From the NCBI GenBank assembly GCA_907165135.1, contig OU015566.1, forward strand, positions 10,338,157 to 10,402,156: a stretch of 64,000 bases of DNA, given 5' to 3'. The notes below the pieces were generated by a model. It saw only the letters and a list, made by a program, of their open reading frames with translations, made no database searches and was not told where the DNA came from. Positions 32,722 to 45,641 of this stretch are shown piece by piece. Position 1 is the first letter of the stretch; the number at the start of each line of letters is the position of its first letter. This DNA comes from Oikopleura dioica (Eukaryota > Chordata > Appendicularia > Copelata > Oikopleuridae). The translations under genes and the position numbers were made by a program.

Positions 32722-35700
32722 ATTTTTATGTCTCTGAAAAGATTGAACGTCAAGGTGTTCTTTTTCCACTCAGAACACTTCCCTGGGACATTTACTTATC
32801 GTAATTTTGGGAAAAGTCATCGCCTCATTTCGCCATTTTTATGGCGTTCCGAATTTTACAGAAGAAACTGACAGTATCTTTCCAATTCTGAGAGCTTCCG
32901 TCGGATGACTACTGGACCCTGATTAAAGATGCCTTTTGGTATCCTGCTGAGAGGCGTGATAAGAGACCGAAATATCCTGCCGAGTTACCCAGATTAGATA
33001 CACGGGTTACGTTATCGACTGAAAATTGCGCGCAACGCGTGGCACTAACCGTCAATTCTAGCGGAAGAATTATAATTCACGTTTCATTGCCAGAAAGGAT
33101 TCATCATCTTCTTAGAAAAAGAAAGTTACTGATAAGGGTGGTAGCAAACACCATCGATAATTGATAAGAAAGTCATAATTCGCGCTAGAATTGTGACACT
33201 CGTGACTTGTTTTAGTAAATTCGTCCCGATGAACACTTCTGTTTTTCGACTTCTGTTTGGCGAAATGTGAGATAACAAGAGAATTTCTAGTTTTATCAGG
33301 CTGATCTTATCCAACGCCGGATTTGACGTGGATCCCCTGCCCAAATTTTTTCTCGGGAGGACTGAGCGGGAGCGTGAATTTTGCACAATCCCGTGAATCA
33401 GTCGATTCCGAGCGAGCTGAATATGTGACGGTCTGAGCCGGAATGACAAAACTAGAGGAGTCAAAGTAAACTTCCGCAAAATGACTACTTCGTAAGACTC
33501 AACTCTTTCGGATTTGGTACTGATAAGTGATGATAAGAGATGGAAATCGCCAGCGCTTGTTTATTACTACACTTCTTTGCTATCTTGGTGGCCAAAATAT
33601 GAGGTTATGCTTTGTTCTGATTCGGTTCTCGGAAAGATAACTCGATTTGGATTCAAAAATTAGTGGACTCTCGGTCAGAAACCTGCGTTTTTCAAAACGA
33701 AAAAGGCTTGAGAATAAATCGTTCTTGTTTTTTCGCACCTGCGCGTTCCATTTTCATATTTGCTGACGATGCACCTTGACGGATCAGATTTTCTTGAGCC
33801 TCTTTCGGTTTTTTTTTTCATATATTTTTTCGGCGGCAATGATGCAAGAGCTCATATCGTAAGTATGATCCGTAGCAAAGGGTTAATTAAATTTTAATTT
33901 GAAGAATGGAACACCAAGTCTCAAAAGCGACCACCTCAACAAGGGAAAATCCAAAACACAATGAGGTGTAATTGATTAGGATAAATCTAAGTTCTTGTTG
34001 ACCCATCATTATTTGGACCAAAATACCACAAACGTCATCCTAGTTTGTGAATTTCTATCCCTAGCGGAACTTGCTGATTGTTTTTAAGGCCAGAAGTGTT
34101 TGGTTAGTATTTACACTTGTTTTCTAAGCGCTTTTATAAGAAGGAAAAACAGTCATTTAGTAAATAACTGCTTAATTTTTAGGATAAAATAGCTCTTTAT
34201 TTCGACCGTTGTAGTTTGACTTCAAGAAAGAAATTTCATTGATGCCAAAAAATTTTCTTTTCGTTAAAAATTCAAATGAGCAACGAGTGCTCCAGAATTC
34301 CATCACGTGACCTCCCGTCGCAATGACGTCAATGCCTTCCAGATGCAAAGATGAGGAAATTTGTTGCTGCGGAAAATTAGGGGCGGCGCCGAAATTTCGC
34401 CTTGTCGTGCATTCGAAGGTTCCATTCCAAAGTGGACAAAGTGTTTTCCAATTAGCAGTTTGCCCATTTCTCTGAGAGTTGCGCAAAGGTGAGTCTGAGT
34501 TAGATTAGCGGGCACCATTTGCGATCAGATGACCGCGCAAATTGTCGGCTCTAGCCTCTTCCGCGACAAATTATTTCCTAAAGGCATAAGGCTTCCGAGA
34601 TGAGAAAATAAGGGTTCCATTTCAAGAAAAAAAGGGATTGCAAAATCTTTAGCTTATCCAGAAGCCATTTTTTGCCGCAGTTTTTTAACAAAAAAAAGTT
34701 AGAATAGACTATTCTGAATAGTTATAATAACTAATCATTTTTTCTGTTGTAAAAGCCGCAGTTGCGGCTTTCTGCTTTATTTAAGTCGACTTACCAATAT
34801 ATCTTATACTGTATAAAAGGACAAAGAATAATATTTATTCCAAGACATAAACAGTACAATGAATATGTATAAAAGAAATCGTTCAATTTGTATTGAACAA
34901 AGATGGGCTCCAGATCGTCGAGAGAGGCGCAGGCGCGCGCGCCTATTCGAGATCATGAGTTTTCATGATTGCGAGAGAGCCCGCCGCTCGGAGCGCCACC
35001 TGGTGTGCGCGCGCCGATTCTTCCCACTCGTCTTTCTTTTTTCGTCATTTACACTTGGAATACCGAAGTGATTTGAGGGGCAACGGTGGCGTCTTAGGTA
35101 AGAGAAAAATAAGAGAGATCAAGAGAAATTTATAACAAAGAAATGAAATCTGCAAGAAAAAGTTATCGACGAAGAATTTTAGCTTACACCTCACTTTTCT
35201 TTTTTTTCTTAAAGACGCCGCGCGCGGCTTTCAATACAGTTCTAATTAAGTAATTTGAGGGGTATTTTAAGTTTGAAAAAATATTTTTATTGAAAAAATT
35301 ATTGATTTTTTTCCCTAAATTTATATTTAAGTCTCTGACGAAAGTCTCGCTCAAACGACAACTGGCACTTTTCCTGCCAATCTTATATATTCCGCCTTCA
35401 ATTACAAAGGAGTTAATTCGAGCTTTGCAAAAAGCCATATCGAGACTACCTTTATTGAGCACCAATTCAACCGCAAAAGAAATTTTGCAGAGCGAAAAAC
35501 GACTAAAGCTTTTAAACAAGCCATAAATACGCCGATCCCGAGCCATTACTTTTACCTTTAAAAGTTCTACTCATATCAAGGTAAGAAAACTCAACCAAAG
35601 ATCTCCGCTAACTGCAATTTTAAGAGATAAATCCGAAGCAAAGCAGAAACCTGTTTGAATAAAACTACGTCTTCTGCCAATTTGAGCTCGTCTGTCTTGA

Positions 35701-35804
35701 ACCAAAGACTTACTTTTGAGAGTTTACACAGAACAAAACAAAACCCCTGCTTATCCATGATAGCCAACCTCTTTTCCCCCTTGACACAGAAGAAAACGAC
35801 AAAT
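32722..35804. other. Intergenic region with CTCF-like motif and AAGCCGC hairpin
   Basis: Three kilobases without a well-supported gene. A minus-strand frame at 34172-34486 (begins MRNSQRNGQTANWKTLC) has plausible composition but no splice partners or start context that convince me. AAAAGCCGCAGTTGCGGCTTT near 34753 is a short hairpin of a type repeated at 36.3 and 38.4 kb. GAGCGCCACCTGGTG near 34989 resembles a CTCF-type site. Confidence 0.45.
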
Positions 35805-38800
35805 ATGAAACAAAAAACTACTTTGAGGAATCTACTGAAACTTTCTCTTTTTATTGCTGGAACGAATGCTGATCGCCTACCATGTCAAACAGGTAAGATA
35901 AAGAAAGATCGAAAGAAACAGTCGCGGGTTCGAGTCAAGGCATTGACATAATTTCTTCGTAAAAAACTTATAATTTACAATTTATTTATTGAGAGGTGAT
36001 ACCCTTAACCCAGAGTTCTTTTTTTCTATTTTTTGATCTGTTAATGAACCCAAAGAATTTGCGAATTAGGGCAGCTTTTGAAACTAATCCCTCAATGAAT
36101 TCGGCTGAGGCGGCTTTTCTACATTTTCAAGTTGATTTCAAGAATTGAAGAAAACCGAAAATGGGCGGAATTGCGGTCTGTGCTCGGTGCAATTGACGTC
36201 ACCGTATATCACCAAACTTGGTGGTGCCTGGGCCGCAATCCTAATCGTATTTATTTATTCCCGCTTTGAAATTAACCCTGATCGCGTTAGCCAATCCAGC
36301 ATAGAAAACTAAAAATTTTCTACTGCGAAATACTAGAAGCCGCTTGCGGCTTCGAGCGAAAATCGTGGAAAAACCGCGCTTTGAGCGGCACTATTTTTCT
36401 TGGACTCGAAGCCGCAAGCGGCTTCTCGATTTTTAGCCGCGGAATCAGTTTTTCAGGTCGTAAACTTTTTAGTTCTTGGTGTTTCACTCGATTACAAAAA
36501 ACGTGGCCAAGGTTCTACCGCCCCGTTGCGAATCCATTTCCGGTTTTATTTCTAAGCTGCCCAAAAAGCCAGAAAGCAGGGAGAGCCAAAAAAATTAGTT
36601 GGACCGTGTTCCACTAACACAAGCATAAGACAGCGGTGATTCACAGAAATGTCAAAGCAACTTATGGAACGTCGGCTTCCGGAGGTGGTGAAAGGGCAGA
36701 AAGAAAGAAAACGGGATATTTTTCTTAAAGATTTTCTTCGGCGACTTAGGAGGATCCAGAGAAAGGAGCAAAATTACGGGTTTGGCGAAAACGAACTCTG
36801 TTATTCTCATGTTGACCAGGGAAAATAAATGGGCCCTTGAAAATGTCGCAGAAGAAAATAGGAGCACTAGAATGCAGAGAAGTGTGATAACCAGGCGTGG
36901 ATTTGGACAACAGCAGGCGATAAACCGCGCTATCTTGCACAAGTCCAGGTCTTTCTAAAAGACGGATCTGTACACGTTCACAAGGTCTTAGAAAATTAAG
37001 GGTATACCAAACGATATTTTGCGAAAAGAAGATGTCGATATTTTTAAAATAATAAGGCTCTTATGGCCGATTTATAGTCGATCAAGCTCTTTGCTCAAGG
37101 ATCTAAGTGGGCTAAAAAAATTTCAAATTTTCGAAACTTAAAATTCCTTTTCGAGATATTCGCAAGGACGGGAGGTGATAACTGCGGTTTTGTGATACTC
37201 GCTATCTTCCTTTCCGCCGCACGTCATCCCTCTATCGGAAGGCTTCTATTCCCTAAAATTCTGGAATTCGAGCTTACCCAATGTGCCTGTCTCTTTTCTC
37301 AGAATCGGTTCAATTTCCTTACGCAACATGCTCGGAAACAAGCTCGTTTGGGAGAAACTACTACTCGCAAATCATTTGACAAAGTACCGAAAGTCTAGAG
37401 CATCACTTCCGTTTGCAATCGGTATATCCTTAATTAAGCTGATCCTTGATCAAATTTGCATATGATGATCGATTAGAATGCTTCCGGAAAATACAAATAT
37501 TGCTAAACAAAAATTCTTTGAAAGAGAGTTAGGCTATCCGTCTAATTTGTGTTAGGGTAAAGGACCTTTACTAAAGGTTAGGGTTATCTTCATATAGTGA
37601 CACCCTTAATTTTGATCTAATAAAATCTAAGCTAAATGATAATTGGACTTTTAATTCTTATTTTTTCAAAATGAAAATAAGGGTGTCACTTTGAAAACTC
37701 TCAGAAAAAAATCAACTTTTAGGTTTTGTTAACACTATCCTTTAAATTAATCAACTAAAGAATAAAAGCCTTCCGAGAAACAAGCTCATGACTCGAACAT
37801 AACGTTGTCATGTCTGAATTGACAAATATCATTTTCACACCTTTCAATATCTGTCGTCACCTTGGGATGACATGAACATATGTCGGCATATATAGTTAGA
37901 GTGTAATAAATGACATCAGCGATTCAATAAATTACTGCTAGACAGAATTTTACGCCCGCTCTAATTTATAATTTTTCGTAAAATTTCTCTCGTAACATCT
38001 TCTCATAAGAATAAGGAAAATTTTCATAAAATCTCTTACGAAAAAATTTAAACCGCTTCCGATAGGAGAAGGTACACGTTTTTATGTTTTTGATTCGCTC
38101 AAATATTTGGATTATGTTTCCGTGCTCCAGTTGCGGAATAAAAAAGGAAAAACATTCGATCACAAATAAGAAGTTGTTTTACACGAGTTCCAACATAATA
38201 AACACTTGATTTACCCTCCAGTCTCCAAGTCTGCAACCCCCTTAAAACCATTTTCAATGAAAAAAAGGTTCCCTCAAACTATATTTTAATTAGAAGTGAT
38301 TTGGGCTCGGCAATTTGTGAAAAAATCTGAGTCTGGGTCTGGAAAGTCTACAATGAAAAGCCGCGTAGCGGCTTTTTTTGAAAATAAAGCCGAGAAGCGG
38401 CTTCGCCGGAATTTTGAAATTTTCTGAAAAATTTATTTTGCAAAGCCGCTTTGCGGCTTCGTTTTCGAAAAAGCCGCTACGCGGCTTTTCATTGGAGATC
38501 TTCCGGACCCTGAGTCAGGTTTTCTTCACAGGTTGCTGCCTAGGATGTGATTGAGTTTTCTACGAAGGTTGATAATGACGGTAAAATACGGTTGAAGAAT
38601 TTTGACATAAGCTGTGATCAACTTCAGAAAATCGGAGACGTATTAGGCGGTTTTACATTCCACCGATCTTATCTCGCCCGAGTTCTAGTAAAATGGCGAA
38701 ATCTTGTTGATTTATTTGACGACTTTGACTTGAAGGATCGATGCACTTTTTCAAAATTAGAAATTATTTTTATGAGTCAGAAAACTATTTATAATACGAA

Positions 38801-41800
38801 ATTTTTACTGTAAAGAAAAAAATTTATTGGCAGTACATGATTTTCTTATGTCTGATTTTTTGACTATTTTGGGAAGGCGTGAGAATTGAATTATTTTTAA
38901 TCTGACGTAATCAATCAGTCCTTTTGCTCCAGGATTGAGTTTTTTTTTTGTAAACTTGAAACACGTTAGACTTTTAAAACGACGCCGGGTTCAGTTAATC
39001 TCTGCTGGCATAGTAAACATGGGCTCTTTAGAGTTGCCGAAAACACACAACTCGAATAGTAATATGTAACAACTAGCGAGTGAATAATCTCGGCTCTCTT
39101 CATTTTTTCTAGTAATAGAAGGTTTCCCTTTTTGAACGTGCTCAAGCCGGAGACTTGAACCCGCGACCTGATGAAGTCAGCCCTAATCTTCTCGGCTCTT
39201 CATATTAAAATTTTGCGAGATTATGACATTCTCTTTTTAGTTCATGCAAGACGTGCTGGGCCAACTGGGCCGAAACCCGACATGTGCTGTGGACCAGAAA
39301 AACCCTACAACTCGGGCATTAAGGTAAGACCTCATTTGAATCAATTCTAGTGCTACTGCGAAGTTAAAATTGAGAGACTTTCCGCTCAATAATTGTTTTG
39401 GGAGGGGTTTTTTTATTGAAGTTTGGATAAAAATTGACCGAAAGAAGCTTGAAAAGAGACAGTACAAAAGATACAGTAGATGGGAAACTATCTTTCTCCC
39501 GATAACCGCGTTGACCCTCGCGAGGCTCGCGAAGAATTCCAGAAAACAACAAGACGTGGGAGTGACTTTTTGCGGCTTCCAACGCGTTAAACATTGTTAG
39601 CCCTTTTTTAAAGAGACTGTTTCTTGTCAATACAACTTCGAGGTGGCAAATGGACAGAAAAAAAATCAGATTAGGAAACGTGTGTCGTTCCATCTCTCCG
39701 AGCTTGTTTCCGTAACACTGTAAATATTTAAGACGGGAACCTGTTTCGGAAACTTCCGGTGCTCTTGGGGTCTGAGCTTCTTACTTTTTTCTTTGATGAA
39801 TAAGTGTCTGAAAGGAAGGGATATTACGTAAGCGCCAGCCAAGAAAGTATTTTGGGAAGCTTAGCATATAATTAGGCTCCAAATTAGCAGTTGCAACTTC
39901 CGAGATTCTCAACAAAAGGCATGTCGCTTGTCTCAAAATAAATGAAAAGGAATTCGCGACGTCGTGGCGTGTTCATTTTCACGTAATGAGCTCCACTTCA
40001 TTCCTTATTTCTCAAGACTCGGAAACTTGCATAATGGAACAATGCGAGCAATGAATTATGATGAGTTGCAATTTTTCGTTCCTTGACCCTGTTAACGTCT
40101 TCTTTCGACCTAGATATGTTAAAGAAAAATTCTAGCGACATTCGTAAATACATGATGAAATATCAGAAAACACAGAATTTTGGATAATCTTTTTTGAAAT
40201 CGAATCGAGACGCGAATTTCGACTTTGTTCTCTAATCCGACCCAAACGCGCGGTTTCAAAATGTTCTTGTTGAATAATCAGCGGTACTCCCTCTTGCCCT
40301 CTTTTTGAAACAACAGCGTTTTTCAGAACTATAACAAAATGATTCAGAAATGCTGCTCGAATGAAGACGAAACGATCTTTTCGGTTTGGAACTTTGTTGA
40401 AAAACCGGATCACGCCTGTTGCGACGGTTACGTGTACAACACTGTAACTCACGACTGCTGCAACAGCGAGGTCGTTAGAAAAGGAAAATCTGAGTGTGGC
40501 AAATGTGTCCTCTCGGATTGGACTAGCTGGTCTGGATGCGAAGTCGGACTCGACCCATTTGCTGGAGTCTTTTCATCTCGCGAACGGCATTTTCAAGTAA
40601 GCCTTTTCTATTTTTTACAAGACCCGTAACAGTGTTCTAGCCTCTACCTGGATACGACATTGAAGATTGCGAAGGCGAAATCGAAAACATTGAGTCCATC
40701 ATCGCCGCCTCCGCCACCGAAGGCGTCTGGGCACTCTACTCTGAGGAGCATACCTGGCCCAGGGTCTACGTCGAAGAAAAACCCGACGACGAGGAGGGCG
40801 ATTGTACCACTCAAATCGGTGCTCGCTTCTTGAACAAGTTCCTTCTGTCACAAGAAACTGACGCTCGTGAATACCGAGATCTCTTGATCTTGGTCGACGA
40901 GAGTACTTCCATCGGAAAGGAAAACTTTGAGATCGTGAAGCGAACGCTTGGACTGATGATTGACAACTTGTGCGATGGAATTTCAGCTGATACGAATCGA
41001 GTCGCTATGTTGAGATACTCTTCTGATGTCAAGGAAGACCTCAATTTCATCGATGGCTCGAACGAACCTAAAGTCATGCGAAACATCCAGCGATTGAACT
41101 ACAAGCCAATCACTGACGACCGACATGGCAGTACTTACACCGCTCATGCTATGGACAAGGCCTTGAAGACCATCTTCACCTCCGAAGCCGGCTGGAGGAA
41201 TGGAACAACTGAAGATGGCATCAAGGTCCGAACCGAAGTCGTGATCATCACCGATGGCGAGAGCAACGATCCCGATGGCACATTCACCATCAAAGGTCAA
41301 AAGGTCAAATACGACGAATACGGCATCAAAGTCTACGCTCTCGGCGTCGGCGACATCCACAAGGACGAAATCCGACAACTCACAAGCATGGACGACGATT
41401 CAATCTTCTACCTCATGAGCTGGAAAGATCTCGCTGCCTTCAACAAGATTATCGAAACTCTTATTGAAACGCACTCGGAAGAGGATCGATGCGTGCCCTT
41501 TGATGTCATGAAGGATTCAAGCTCGAAACTCAGCCGAGTCCAGTGGATCGAGGAGAAGGAAAAACTGCACAAGCCTGACTTTCCAATCAGCTCAAAGTCG
41601 CTTGATGATATTGTCCTGATGTCACGGTAGTCCTTGTTGATTTCTTACAAATATGATAAAATCATTTTAGAGCAAACTTCAAAGCTGAACAGCGAGAAAA
41701 GAAGATAGAGCAAAGACGTCAGCTCTTGAAAACGAACCGCGAACAGAACCGAATCCAGAGAACAAGACAAGAGGAGGAAGAGATCGAGGACATCGACGAA

Positions 41801-41833
41801 ATCTCATATTTCCGATCATTGCCCGGACGCTAA
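35805..41833 (+). CDS. Secreted galaxin-like / TSP1-like / von Willebrand A protein
   Basis: Exons 35805-35892, 39241-39323, 40327-40596, 40641-41626 and 41671-41833 give exactly 530 codons with GT-AG introns. Exon 1 encodes a signal peptide. Exons 2-3 have galaxin-type double cysteines (MCCGPEKPYN, QKCC, ACCDGYVYN, HDCC) and a thrombospondin-like WTSWSGC. Exon 4 is a von Willebrand A domain with a complete MIDAS metal site: DESTS, GSTYTAH and ITDGES. The C-terminus is a charged coiled coil ending RSLPGR. Such proteins are extracellular matrix or mineral-associated adhesion proteins. Attachment of exon 1, 3.3 kb upstream, rests on matching phase and the signal peptide and is less certain. Confidence 0.8.
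36344..36426. repeat. Paired AAGCCGC palindromes in intron 1
   Basis: GAAGCCGCTTGCGGCTTC and its near copy GAAGCCGCAAGCGGCTTC lie about 60 bp apart, each a perfect hairpin and complementary to each other. The same AAGCCGC/GCGGCTT core recurs at 34.75 kb and 38.35-38.49 kb. Confidence 0.7.
37597..37693. repeat. Short inverted-repeat element (about 97 bp)
   Basis: Perfect 13-bp termini AGTGACACCCTTA and TAAGGGTGTCACT enclose AT-rich sequence. Size and structure fit a miniature inverted-repeat element or a long hairpin in intron 1 of the von Willebrand A gene. Confidence 0.6.
38315..38532. mobile_element. Foldback/MITE-like element with nested hairpins
   Basis: Long inverted termini: the inner 27 bp (CAATGAAAAGCCGCGTAGCG onward) is perfectly repeated in inverse at the right end, and imperfect pairing extends outward about 35 bp (TCTGGGTCTGGAAAGTCT against TCAGGGTCCGGAAGATCT). 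Each terminus itself contains a small AAGCCGC..GCGGCTT palindrome, and two more lie inside. It sits in a long intron of the von Willebrand A gene. Confidence 0.75.
39128..39190 (-). repeat. tRNA-like relic (possible SINE fragment)
   Basis: The reverse complement contains GGTCGCGGGTTCAAGTCTCC, a good Pol III B-box/T-arm context. The start and end pair as GCCGAGA with TCTCCGGC, but no D arm is present. A related GTCGCGGGTTCGAGTC lies at 35921-35936. It is too short and irregular for a functional tRNA. Confidence 0.35.
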
Positions 41834-43079
41834 ACGGAACCCTAAAAATAACAAAGCAAGCAATTCCTATGCATAAATTGCTTCTTTGAAAGAAATAATG
41901 TAAATTGTATAAAATTGAAAAACATGAACCTACGTTGCAAATACTTCAAAAAGACTTCAAACTGATTCCAGCTGATAAAAAGAAGGTAACTATCTCTATT
42001 CATAAAAAAATAAAAAGTTCAATTCAAGAATCAGTGATTCAAGACGTCCTCTATTTTGAAAATTGCGATGATAAAAGTTCTATAGAAAAAGAATCATCGC
42101 AATTTTCATAAAATCTGATGTCTTGAATCGTCATATTTTTACGATAAAAATTTTATTACACATTATACAAACCATAATCAACAATCTTTTCAGAGATTCT
42201 TCGCCATGTAATTATTTTGTACATAATTGTCGTTATCGATGCAAATGTCTCGAACCACACGGATGAACCAGATCCGGGAGTGCCAAACCTACTGCGAATA
42301 CGAAAAAACGAATGCAGTCATGCGAGCAATAGCGAAAACTGGATCATGCCGCTCTTCAATCCTGCAGAAGCTGCCGCTGCCCAACGCAAAATATTGTCCA
42401 TGATGAAAAATAATAGCCAAAATATTGTTATCAAAACGCTTTTCCTGAACTGACCATGCGGTGTTACACAACTGACTTACGACCTCTGGTCGAATAAAAT
42501 AAAATTGAACAAACAACCAAATATATTCGTTTTGTCTTTGTCGAGCAGTCGTTTATTTCATGCATGAGAACTCATGATTCTATACATTTTTACTATCGTT
42601 AGTAACGATTCGTTACAAGATAAGTCGTCGTTAGAACTCCCTATCGGAGTTTCGAATTCTGAATTGGCAATTCAAAGTTTCCCTCTCACACATTCTAAAA
42701 AACAAGTTCGTCACCGATATAAATTGCCGGTAAGGACGCACGAAACACACCAGAGCGTATACAATATCCTTACGCACATTGTTCCACGAAAGTAATTATT
42801 TGCTGAGTTTTAGAATTTTTTACCAGCCCCACGATTTAACAAGTAATTTCGTAAAAAGACGGCGTCATATGTTGTAAGAGTATCCTGCTCTCTGTCAAAC
42901 TTACGGAAGTATTCCACCCGCTCATCCCTGACAGGGCCTACTTGATTTAGGCTTGATTTTCGCGCAACATGTTCCTCGAATGGCACAGTAATTTACCTCT
43001 GCCACTCGTCAGCGTTTCTAGATAAACCTCTTTTAGTTTTATGCAAAAAACATTCAAGCTACTGTTGATTTTAACGAGA
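41834..43079. other. Intergenic region with a long imperfect hairpin
   Basis: The notable item is a hairpin at about 42032-42122. GATTCAAGAC and GAAAATTGCGATGAT in the left arm are both repeated as exact complements in the right arm, separated by 12 mismatching nucleotides on each side, with a loop of about 20 nt. Small open frames around 41.9-42.1 and 42.2-42.45 kb are not supported by other features. Confidence 0.55.
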
Positions 43080-44111
43080 ATGAAATTCCTTGCTAGACTT
43101 TTACTGCTCTGCAAATTTTACTCATCTGTCGGATATCGCCTTGTTAGGGGATTCTGAAAAGGATTATGCTCTTGAACTTTTTTGGTGAAAGTGGCACGTT
43201 GAAAGGTTATTTGTACTTGGTATTATCTTCTCAATTCTTGTCAGATTACCGTAGATTCCTTTTTATTATGCCATTACTCAAATTAGTGAAATCATAGAGA
43301 ATCCCAAAATAGATGAATACAATCTTGAGATCGAGCCAATCTTCCTGTCCGAGCCAGAGCAAGTGAAAGTTCTAGGAGAAGAGCTAATAAAAAGGGTAAA
43401 TTTATAGATCAAGATCGACACAAAGAACATTTAGGGATGGATCAATGACTTCACTTGGGGCGAGTTCATCATCAGGCAGCTGTTTGTCTTCGGCCGCATA
43501 ATTGTTATTATGTTTGTGTTCGTAATTGCCTTACCATTTTTATGCTACCAATGCTGCCTCCAAGCCAAGGAGATCAAGGAACAGGTCGTATTTTTGTTTG
43601 TGTTTACTTTACACATTGTTCTCAGAATATCATTCTCGCCGGCAATAAAAGTCTTAGGTATAGCTTTTATATTCGACTTTAAAAACACAATAAAAAAGGA
43701 ATTCTCAATTTTAAGATCGTTTCAGAATGATTTTATTTGATCTCTTCGTGAGCATTAATTTGTGCATAATTGAGATTAATTTTTTTTAATTGAGCTGATT
43801 TATGCATAATATTGAAGCTTATTTGAACGTTGTAGAAAGCAATTTAGTGGAAATCGAAAGTCATAAAAAACGTTATCTAAAATACAATATTTCGACCTGA
43901 AATCAAGGAAGAGTTAGAACAAGCACAACAAGAAGCGATGGAAGCAGCTTTCAAGCAAGGAGAACAGTACATTGAAAAATTCGAGAAACACACTGGCAAA
44001 AACGACAAACTGCGAAAGAAATTCGAAGATATGAAGGCTAAGTGGATGCCAGAGAAGAAAGAAGTATCTTTCACACATTTAGCTTCTACTTCTGATTCCG
44101 ACGCTGTTTGA
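43080..44111 (+). CDS. Single-pass membrane protein, unknown (185 aa)
   Basis: Exons 43080-43142, 43255-43395, 43435-43584, 43908-44111 sum to 186 codons with GT-AG introns. Layout: signal peptide (MKFLARLLLLCKFYSSVG), an acidic extracellular part of about 60 residues, and one membrane segment (IIVIMFVFVIALPFLCYQCC). The juxtamembrane Cys cluster could be palmitoylated. A charged coiled-coil cytoplasmic tail (EELEQAQQEAMEAAFKQ) ends TSDSDAV. The first intron could alternatively start two codons later as GG-AG. No family recognised. Confidence 0.7.
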
Positions 44112-44874
44112 AATTCTTTTTTATACATAAATAAATACTTAGAAAAAATATGATACGTATTGAATAAAAATACTCTTAGAAACACTTATCCGGTTGTTCA
44201 ATTGAAAGAAAAAAAAAGTTTTATTTGAGAACATCGATAAACTATCAATAAAAGTAAGAAGAAAAAATATTTTCTATCATCGAATATATGTACATGACGC
44301 AGGAGGTACCAGGTATTTGTTCAGTGTCAATTCGAAGAAAAATAATCATAAGGATGATTAATTATTAAACTGGCTGTCGAGAACATTTAATATTTTTTTT
44401 TTAACTTTTGAGTATTGAAAATAATGAAAAAAAATTCTCAGGTCCACGAATTCATATGTCTTCTATGAAACTGTATTTGAAAGGTTCAAAGGTAAAAGTT
44501 TTAATTCAAAGTGTCAAATAATCGATAAATTTCCTTTATTTATGACTCACAAATTATGAGCATGAAATCTACTAAAAAAGTCGAAGAATTTAGTGACATA
44601 ACAGTAATGTATCTGGTCATATGATAGTATGAGATCTTTTCCAGTTAGCAGACCTAACTTGGGCCGGTTAAAATAAGGAAGAAATGAAGTTAGTCATCGG
44701 ACTCGTAAACTCGTTCCATAAATAGCTATGGAGAAAGTTCCAACTCGCTGCTAGTCTGGTGGCGCTGCACATTTCCAGATAAAACTTCTCAAATAGAGTG
44801 TTTCAGTCAGAAGTTCTGACTGAGAACAAGTCCGATACAACTTTGAACACTTTTCAGAATCTGTTGATCACAAG

Positions 44875-45641
44875 ATGTCCGTTGTTTTGACGGCCTTACG
44901 CATATGTCTAACGCTAAGTGGGGTCCACGCGATCCATTCTCGGAACAAATTTATAAACTACCACGAATTCGAAGGATTTTGGACAGACAGCAAAGCGACT
45001 TGCAGGAGTTTTGCAAAGGAAGCGATGCGAATTCAAATGGTCCAAGGGAGTTTTATGATTCCAGGAAGAAAAGGTGGTGTCTACTGTTTCCCGCTGAGCA
45101 GACTGGTGTCGAGAATTCGCGGCGTCGAGACGGAACTTATCGACAATTCAAGACATTATAGGTAAATTGAAGCCATTAATAATGATAAAGCTATATATTT
45201 ATTCAACGAATCGCAGGCATGTCAGGTTTTTATCTTATTTTTGATGTGCTTTCGCGAGAGGAGTTTTATGGTGTAGCGTTATAACGAATAAAACGATCTT
45301 CTTTCGAACCGACATTTTGAGAATTTATATTCACCAATTTTCCTCTTATAATATTAAATGATCCGCGTCAAATGTTCACATAAAAAGAGAGCATGAATAT
45401 TAGAATTCAATTAAGTTATTGAAGTTCTCATTTTATTTTTAGTAATTTTCTCCAACCGCAACTCCCCATCGCGTCAACCGAGAAGAACATCAATAAAAGA
45501 TCGTTTGTCATTTCTTTTGGGAGTCTCCGTTCTTCGCATAGATACTGCAAACTACTCATGATGGCTGCGGGTTACCAGCATTATATCTTCAAATCATCGA
45601 CGAGAATATGCTCAATATTCAATGAAGATAGCAACGTCTAG
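44875..45641 (+). CDS. Small secreted protein, unknown (161 aa)
   Basis: Exons 44875-45161 and 45443-45641, one GT-AG phase-2 intron. The N-terminus MSVVLTALRICLTLSGVHA reads as a signal peptide, and the mature part is basic with few cysteines (CRSF, VYCFPL, RYCKLL, RICS). TTTTCAG lies 19 nt before the ATG, a likely spliced-leader or 5' UTR acceptor. No family recognised. Confidence 0.6.

Noticed and set aside
34172-34518. Overlapping minus-strand frames starting MRNSQ and MVPAN
   Set aside because: Composition is plausible, but there is no signal peptide, splice context or neighbouring exon; kept only as a note in the intergenic entry.
39128-39190. Functional tRNA gene
   Set aside because: A B-box-like T-arm is present but the D arm and a proper anticodon arm are missing; more likely a SINE relic.
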